Positions 57,201-64,000 of a stretch of DNA of 64,000 bases are shown here, in pieces. A program made the position numbers and the translations under genes. How positions within the stretch are numbered: the stretch's first letter is position 1; every line of letters starts with the position of its first letter. The DNA is from Opisthocomus hoazin (lineage: Eukaryota > Chordata > Aves > Opisthocomiformes > Opisthocomidae), in the NCBI RefSeq assembly GCF_030867145.1, contig NC_134433.1:14763396-14827395 (forward strand), written 5' to 3'. Under the pieces are notes generated by a model, which worked only from the letters and a program-made list of their open reading frames with translations, searched no databases and was not told where the DNA came from.

Positions 57201-58310
57201 AACATTATAAGTCCAAGAATTACCATTTTCCATATATTATCAATACTTTTCCCCTCACACATGGGAAAGCTGCTTTACCTGTGCCATCCTAACAAGCCTC
57301 TAACCCTTCTGAAGCAGCTCTCTAGAAAGTAACTGAGGTAAATAGCCTCTGCCTCTCGGGGGGCTAATTGCCAATAGAAACCAGCTGTCTTTCCTCGACT
57401 GAAAAAAATCCACACCGTCTCAGAAAATAAAAGAAAAACCTGAAGCCACCAATAGGCAAAAGGAAAAGGAGGACAAAACAGCCTTCCACGGTCTGTTTAT
57501 GTCACATTCCTTTCTTCCCACCCCGTAACATTTCTTTCTGCAAGTAAAGAACAAAGAATAACATCCCTTCACAAAACGGGGGGAGGGAGGAATAGCCACA
57601 ATTTACGACTATTAAAAACAGTCCCCAAAGTGAAACAGCAGCTCTGCCTCCTGTATTTTTAAAAATAAAAAAGAACAAACAATAAGTCACAGCAGCAGTC
57701 CTACACTAGCTAAGAAAACCAAAATAAAACTTGACAGAAGGAGAAATATTTCCTAGTATAGTTAGTGCATCTAGGATTTGGGGGTTTTTTTTAATCCACG
57801 TGTATGATAAAAAGTGTGAAAAATGCAAAATATTTAACTCTGAATAAAAGTTTTGCCCAAGACCATGCTAGAGCAGTGAAATTTGAGTGATATTAACTGA
57901 GTGCGGTATCAAAATCTACACCAAGCAGTAGTCGAGCCCTTGCCTGTGTTGCACTGGGGTGGCTGAATCGCTGGCTATACACGGTGAGAGTCTGTTTTAG
58001 ACCAAATGATCTAAATTGCCTCTGCCTAAAAACCCACCATCTGCGTCCAAGAACTATCCAATATGTTCCTAGCAGTGTGTGCAAGCACCACACGGAAAGC
58101 AAATTAGGAAGAAAAACATGGCTAAAACAGCTTGATAAAGATAATGAGGTATTGAAAACACATAGTGCCATTTCCACGAGGGGTCACCGGGTTAATCTAC
58201 ATCCTAAAAAGGATGTTTTTACCACATGGCAGCCAACGAGGAACACCAGGCGAGCCAGGTGTGCTCCAGGTACGTTAGCAAACCCCTCAAACGCTGGCCT
58301 CCCCAGTAAA
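51281..58310. other. Intergenic spacer between PPM1D and APPBP2 (left part)
   Basis: About 7 kb of AT-rich sequence between the two head-to-head promoters. No gene recognised. A 67-codon frame at 52502-52705 (plus) reads somewhat protein-like but has no ATG start, splice partner or recognised family. Further simple frames (53.4-53.8 kb, 55.5-55.9 kb) are unsupported. Confidence 0.7.
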
Positions 58311-58811
58311 ATCACAGAATCACAGAATGGTGGGGGCTGGCAGGGATCTCTGTGGGTCACCCAGCCCAATCCCCTGCCCAAGCAGGGTCACCCAGAGCAG
58401 GCTGCACAGCACCGCGGCCAGGCAGGGCTGGAATATCTCCAGAGAAGGAGACTCCACAGCCTCCCTGGGCAGCCTGGGCCAGGGCTCCGTCACCCTCAGA
58501 GGGAAGAAGTTCTTCCCCATCTTCAGACAGAACTTCCTCTGCTTCAGTCTGTGCCCATTGCCCCTTGTCCTGTCGCTGGGCACCACTGGAAAGAGTCTGG
58601 CCCCGTCCTCCTGACCCCCACCCTGCAGATATTTATCAGCATTTCTAAGGTCCCCTCTCAGCCTTCTCTTCTCCAGGCTGAACAAGCCCAGTTCCCTCAG
58701 CCTCTCCTCATAGCAGAGATGCTTCAGTCCCCTCCTCATCCTCGTAGCCCTCCACTAGGCTGTCTCCAGTAGCTCCTCATCTTTCTTGAACTGGGGAGCC
58801 CAGAACTGGAT
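58311..58811 (-). mobile_element. CR1 LINE fragment, minus orientation
   Basis: The 3' octamer tail is at 58311 (two inverted copies, ATCACAGA-type on the plus strand) and the 5' truncation is near 58811. It is nearly identical over about 330 bp to the copies at 9760 and 10795, so the same young subfamily. Several open frames across it are non-functional remnants. Confidence 0.92.
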
Positions 58812-59440
58812 AAAGCTCACCTTGAGCTGCCAACGCACCTGAAAGCCATCGAAGGCCCGACATGAGCAGCTTGTTACCACAGGTGAAGCTGGAAATCGCG
58901 ACATTTCCACCCAGAGGAGAGGCCTAGGGCTGGCCGGGCACTGGAGCTCGGTATCTGAGGGGGCTCAGCCTGCTCCCCCGTACCCGAGAGGCCCTGGAGC
59001 TGCCGAACCCTACGGGCACCGAGCTCCACGGCCCATGGCGACCGCGGGGAAGGCCCCGTGCCCCGCCATGGCGGTCCGGCCACAGGTCCCAGCCCTGCCC
59101 CACCACCTCGCTCCCTACGGCTGCCTGCAGGGACTCCCCTCGCCCCCGCACCCTCCTCCCCCACAGTCCCTCTCACCCCCTCGATATAACTCCGCAGTCC
59201 CGCAGCTCTTCGCTGCCCGGGGCTTTCCCCACCGTTCGTTCTTTCGCGCCTCCGCGCAGGCGGATGACTCCCTCCCCTTTCCCTCCTTTCTTCCCCCCTC
59301 TCATCCCCGCATCCTCCGCCACCTCCTCTCGCTCCTCGCGCGGCGGGGCCCCGGGGCGTCAGTTGGGAGGCGGAGCGCGCCGGGCAAACGGCCGAGAGGG
59401 GGGGAGGTGGGTGGGGGGAAGGCGGCTCCGCACACCCAAG

Positions 59441-59581
59441 ATGGCGGCGGTGGAGCTGGAGTGGGTGCCCGAGACGCTCTACAACACGGCGATCTCGGCT
59501 GTGGTGGATAGCTACGGGCGGGCCCGGCGCCGGGACATCCGCTCGCTGCCCGAGAACATCCAGTTCGATGTGTACTACAAG
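59441..59581 (+). CDS. APPBP2: APPBP2 (PAT1) exon 1 coding part, residues 1-47, partial gene
   Basis: It reads MAAVELEWVPETLYNTAIS, then AVVDSYGRARRRDIRSLPEN and IQFDVYYK, ending at donor AAG|GTACGG (59581/59582). This closely matches human APPBP2, a 585-residue TPR protein first described as binding the basolateral sorting signal of amyloid precursor protein. It is now known as a substrate receptor of cullin-2 ubiquitin ligases that reads C-terminal degrons. The ATG has A at -3 and G at +4. The remaining exons are beyond the right edge: human exon 2 starts LYQQGRLCQLGSEF and no such sequence was seen. It is head to head with PPM1D, 8.6 kb apart. Confidence 0.96.
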
Positions 59582-59656
59582 GTACGGGGGGGCGGCGGGG
59601 GGCCGAGCGGGGCCGGGCCCGGCCGGGCCTGGGGGAGATGGAGGGAGAAGCGGGCC

Positions 59657-59690
59657 GGGGGAGGAGGAGGAGGAGGAGGAGGGAGGGAAG
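59657..59690 (+). repeat. GGA-repeat purine tract
   Basis: Consecutive GGA units followed by GGGAGGG, just downstream of the APPBP2 exon 1 donor. Purine-only and able in principle to form a G-quadruplex in the nascent RNA. Confidence 0.8.
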
Positions 59691-61349
59691 GTCCGCTGCG
59701 GGCCGGCCCCAGGCTTCTCCCTGCGGGGCTCGGAGGCGAGGGGCCGCGGGGTCTCCCCCCCCCCCCTCGGTGCCGAGCAGGGCCCGAAGGCCGGGCTGGG
59801 GGACCGAGGGCCTGTGCGGGGCCGCCTGGGCTGCGGCTGAGGGAGAAGAGGCTCCGGGGCAGGGCCTGCGGCTTCCCCCCCCTCAGACACGCACTCGTGG
59901 GCGGCTGGCCCGCGCGAAGGGCCCGGGGCCGGCGGGGAGGGAGGAGGGGGGAGCCCCGGCGCCGGGCCTGTCCTTGGGGCCGCGGGGTGAGGCCCGGGGC
60001 CGGGGGAAGATGTCTCCCCGCCTCTGGAGCCGGAGAAGGGGCAGGGGCAGGATGGGACCGAGCTGTCTGCCCTGGGATGGAGCTTTTACCTTCCCCGCCC
60101 CTCACCACCACCACCCCCCCCCGTTGTTTTTGTTTTTTTTATTTTAATGTATTGGAGAAGGTGATGTCAGTGGTAGAAGGAGCAGAGTTTGCTTTGCTCT
60201 TCTACCTTCTTTAATGATCAGGTAGGAACCAGATGAAAAGAATTGAGACTCATTTAATGATATAGCTTCTTAGCCTTAAATCATTCTTTCATGAAAGGGC
60301 TGTTTCTCGTTCAGCTGCCTCTAAAATATCCAGCGCTAGAGTAAAAGGTACACCGAGATGGTCCATTAATTTCTGTTGTCCACTAAATAGGCATTTCATC
60401 CCTGTACAGGAGCGGCTGGAAACAAGGGTTCATCAGGAGACAAACAATGTGTTAAAAAAAAAGAAAAGACCCTGAAAAAAGCCTAAGATGGGGTATAGCC
60501 CTTCTTTCCTCTGCCAGTAAATTTCTAAAAATCTAGGATGTGCTTAATTAAGTAATTCTTTAGACGAATCTTTAAGAACCAGGAGTAGTGGCCCATCACA
60601 TATATAGAGAGTAATGGCATTTAGAAGGCAGGCCGATCTTCGCTAGAGACAGGGAAGTTGTTTCTACAGCCTTGATACAGGCATGTACGTTTTCTGTGTG
60701 CTAGCTGTTACTTGTCTGCCTGATGTGTTGAGAAATATAGAAACCCCTTTGTACCACGTATGAGCGTGCTCACAGAGAATGAGGTGGCTGACATGGCAAT
60801 CATCAGATAAAGACTGAAGATACGGAACTAACAATGTGGAATAATGTTTTGGGGTTTGTTTTTAACTGTTAGTAGGTAGGACCACTGACAAACAAGCTTC
60901 CTTGGCATTGCTGTCCTGGTGGTCATTCAGATGAAAGGGCGGTACTCAATGGCTTTTAAAAGCACAAAACCAACACCTCCTTCTACTGATAAAAACACCC
61001 AAGTATGTATTATTCCCAGATTGTTTAAAAACTTGTTTGTAAGCGAGCTTAATAGATCATTGACTTCTTTCCCTTTTACTAGCACTCACTAGTCAGTGGT
61101 TGTGTTGAATCAGATTCATATGGAGGTGTTCCGTAATGAATAAAGAACCAGCAGGATATCTGACGTCTGAAGAGAGTTTCTGATCTGTTTGTTCTGCTTG
61201 TGTGCATTGGTATGTCATCTTGTTGGGCAGATGATGGTAAACATGCTAAGTACCTGTCCTCAGACTAATAGTTCTGTTGTACTGATCACTAGCCAGTATA
61301 ACTTTTGTTAATGACAATAGTTTGCCTTGCTTTTGCTATTATTTCTGTA

Positions 61350-61612
61350 TAATAAGGGGCAATGGGCACAAACTGAGGCACAGGAAGTTCCGTCTGAACA
61401 TGAGGAGGAACTTCTTCTCTCTGAGGGTGACGGAGCACTGGAACAGGCTGCCCAGGGAGGTTGTGGAGTCTCCTTCTCTGGAGATATTCAAGACCTGCCT
61501 GGACAAGGTCCTGTGCAGCCTGCTGTAGGTGACCCTGCTTCGGCGGGGGGGTTGGACTAGATGACCCACAGAGGTCCCTTCCAACCCCTACTATTCTGTG
61601 ATTCTGTGATTT
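61350..61612 (+). mobile_element. CR1 LINE fragment, plus orientation
   Basis: A 5'-truncated CR1 3' end starting near AAGGGGCAATGGGCACAAAC and passing GAGGAACTTCTTCTCTCTGA and GGAGATATTCAAGACCTGCC. It ends with two ATTCTGTG octamers at about 61592-61608. It is related to the copies at 9760, 10795 and 58311 but differs more from them. In APPBP2 intron 1, sense orientation. Confidence 0.92.
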
Positions 61613-64000
61613 TACAACAGTGCAATCTTTGATAACCCGAGATGTGTAAGGTGCACCTGTATTCCTCTTACAGATACGCATCTGTGACATGTCCACCTAC
61701 GGAATAAATAAAGCTAGGCTACGTGGTGCTGTGAGTGGTAGGCCAGTCTGCCTGGTCTTCGCTGCTTGGGGTTTTTTGTATCTTTCCTGTGTAGGAGAAC
61801 CTGTCCTCTTTAATAGTTATGTACGAGTTAGCTTATATCTAAATGTAACTAAACCTCGTATGGGATGCTGAAACGAAATCCGCAGCCATTGCTAAATGGC
61901 GGTGCTCTATAAGCAGAGGTGTCTGCCTGCAGCGAGTGCCTCGAAGCCTAGCCCAGATTACCAGTCTTTGGGAACAGTGTTTGCGTTTTGCTGTGCACCT
62001 ACACAATTCTTAGTAACTGATTCTTGATGCTGTGTTTGGATGGCTGCAGCAGTACAAAGGAGATAGTTGAATTGGGTTAGAATGAGGACAGCGCGCCTTT
62101 GGACAGTCCTCCCAAGTAGTGCACAGTGGTTGTTGTACTGTTTTCATTCTGGATACAGTTATTTTGAAAATCACGTGGCTATTAAATACCACTTCAGGTT
62201 GGTGAGCTGTGTTCAACACATCCTGACCATCAAGTTCTTTAAAACAGAGTTTCCAAAGTCGCTAGCAGTCTTTCAAATAAGAGAAGCTGGAAGTTTTTTA
62301 GATCTTTGTTCTGACTACACGGTGGTGGTGGTTGCTGCTGTGTTGAGGGAGTCAGTTAGTTGTTAGTACCGCATGGAATAGTACTTACTCTTTAGGTACA
62401 GCTGAGGGCAAGTGATGTGTAGATGAGGTTTTGCATGAATGTACTTGCATTTAGACATTGAAAAAGGTAGAGAATCACCTTCTGTGATTATTGAAAGGAA
62501 GAACAATGTTTCCGGTCTTTCGCGTGTACTTGTGAGCAATGGTTTGTTAACCAGGTGTTAATCATGGTTTGTGATGCTGGAGAAACTGCCGCTGATTTTG
62601 CAATAAAATCGAAGGTAGTCTCAGTCAGGTTTTATTTTGATATGCGGGTGTTAATTGGCTGTGGCGGTATAAAACTTTATCATATTCATCGGTGTGAACA
62701 CTCAAGCATAGCATTTGCCAATCCTGCGCAGTTTGCCAGCCTGCTCACACGGGTTGGGAAGGCGCAGGTAGGATGCAGTACTGCCACGGCAGCGGAGACA
62801 GGCAGAGTGCCGTTATTTAAAAGGGAGGAAAACGCTAGCAGAGTGTCTTGTCTTTGTTTTTTCTCCATGGTACCCTCTGATCCAGTGTTTGGCTCGATTG
62901 TCATAATATATTGCGTTTATTTCCTGTTCCTTAACAAATCCAATTACTTTTAATTGTACATATTCCAGAATTGTTAACTTCTAGGACGTGCCTTATAAAC
63001 CCCTTGTGTTTGCAGTCAACAACGAGGAATCAAACGTGGGATGGCTGCAGAATGTCCTTTGTTGTGGACTTGTTAAGAAGTGGGTTCTGGCACCAGGTGA
63101 CAGAAGCAGGCAGGTTCCTAATGCTAAGTGTATTTCTCTTTCTGCGGCGTTCTTAAACAATGAGTAACGCTATAAAAAAGGCAATATCAAATAATCATGA
63201 TCGTAGTGAAACAACAAACCTGTACTGGTCCAGCTAGGTGTTACTGGATTTTTTTTTTTTAACAGTGTTTGACTTTTCCTTGCAACCATTAGAAAAAATA
63301 ATAGAGACAGAGTAGAATGCTTGTAAGGAGATCCTGGAAGTTTTCAAGTCTACATTTGTGCTAAAAAATATTTAGATCTCTTATTAGTATTCTGAAGAGC
63401 TTAAAAACTGAAAACTAATATGGTTACAAGTAACCTGCATTTGGGGGAAAATAAATAAATAAATGTGCAAACATACCATATTTTATTTCCTTTGTGTCTT
63501 TGCCAGGTTTGTGTATATCCTGGTTGTGTTGTTTCCCAGTTAAACTAGTTAGGTTCTCTTTCTTGTTTTTTTTGGGGCGGTGGGGGGGAGAGAGGGAGTG
63601 TCGAGCTTTCAGCAGCTGAAGAAAGAAATATGCTGGATCTCAGTGAAAATAGGACATGCCTGGCAGGTACGCAGCATTTACAAATGTCAGAATTCTGTGT
63701 TAAAAAGTAGGTGACAACTAGAAAAAACTGTAAGTTCTCAAAAAAAAAAAAAAAACCAAACAAAACTTGCAAAGTGAGGAAAATCAAATTATTATATTTT
63801 TGTAGTTTGTTGGGGAGAGGATGGTGTTTTGAGGGAGGGAGTTCATGTAAAGAATCTAGTTTCTGTTGACAGAAAGAAGATCTTGAACCGTCTAGTCCGG
63901 TGGCTGTTCAGTTAGTGTCTTGAGTAGAATTCAGTTCTTTCCCCTGTCCCTCAGCTTTATATTCCGGTGCGTAATTGTCTCATTTCTTTGGTTCTCATGG

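Larger units (their letters stand above)
58960..60080. promoter_or_regulatory. APPBP2 CpG-island promoter
   Basis: GC-rich sequence surrounds APPBP2 exon 1 with no TATA box. The start codon is embedded in CCAAGATGGCGGC (59436-59448), a strong match to the YY1 element often found at the 5' end of housekeeping genes. Long frames on both strands (up to 338 codons) are composition shadows. Confidence 0.7.
59582..64000 (+). other. APPBP2 intron 1 (partial)
   Basis: It begins GC-rich, with a GGA-repeat tract near 59657-59690, then becomes AT-rich. It contains one CR1 fragment (61350-61612), an AAAT repeat near 63450-63462 and A/T runs near 63250 and 63740. No exon recognised. Confidence 0.8.

Noticed and set aside
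57984-58772. 262-codon plus-strand frame
   Set aside because: Its second half is the antisense of a truncated CR1 and the first half has no recognisable similarity.
58874-60214. 338-codon minus and 316-codon plus frames at the APPBP2 promoter
   Set aside because: The plus frame contains APPBP2 exon 1 but reads through its splice donor into intron and upstream into GC-rich leader. The minus frame is its antisense shadow.
63955-63972. Possible APPBP2 exon 2 (CTCAG followed by CTTTAT)
   Set aside because: Exon 2 should begin CTTTAT and continue as LYQQGRLCQ. Here the frame reads LYIPVRNC, so the match is limited to the first two codons.

Overview
This is a vertebrate, almost certainly avian, nuclear genome window. 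The evidence is spliced genes with GT-AG introns, CpG-island promoters, and several truncated CR1 LINEs whose 3' ends carry the ATTCTGTG-type octamer tail typical of bird CR1. I recognise three genes, in the order BCAS3 - PPM1D - APPBP2. As I recall it, this is the order and orientation of the human 17q23.2 block, read here in reverse. No microbial gene, CRISPR array, tRNA or rRNA was seen.

Left part (1-21 kb, minus strand): the 5' end of BCAS3. Five coding exons (residues 1 to about 130 of a roughly 900-residue protein) lie between 19319 and 1985, and the gene runs off the left edge. A non-coding first exon is inferred from a splice donor at 20920/20921 inside a CpG island. That promoter region (about 20.2-21.5 kb) holds a perfect TCTCGCGAGA palindrome, CCAAT boxes, GC boxes and, facing away on the plus strand, a YY1-like AAAATGGCGGC start with a good splice donor. 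The last suggests an unannotated divergent transcript.

Middle (23.7-51 kb, minus strand): complete PPM1D (WIP1 phosphatase). All six coding exons join in frame to a 593-codon reading frame (human 605), with the PP2C metal-site motifs intact and the conserved VCVC C-terminus. A 10-codon upstream ORF with five consecutive arginines lies in the probable 5' leader.

Right part (51-64 kb): an intergenic stretch of about 8 kb with one CR1, then the CpG-island promoter, first coding exon (47 codons, 59441-59581) and part of intron 1 of APPBP2 on the plus strand. PPM1D and APPBP2 are head to head, and BCAS3 follows PPM1D in tandem.

Repeats: six CR1 fragments. Two lie as an inverted pair in BCAS3 intron 5 and flank a small intronic CpG island with a duplicated TATA-bearing motif. 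The remaining sequence is AT-rich intron or spacer. The long open frames inside the GC islands are shadows of high GC content. I found no convincing new multi-gene system. The most interesting items are the intronic CpG island between inverted CR1s, the candidate divergent first exon at 21.47 kb, the PPM1D upstream ORF, and an unusually long unexplained open frame inside PPM1D intron 3.
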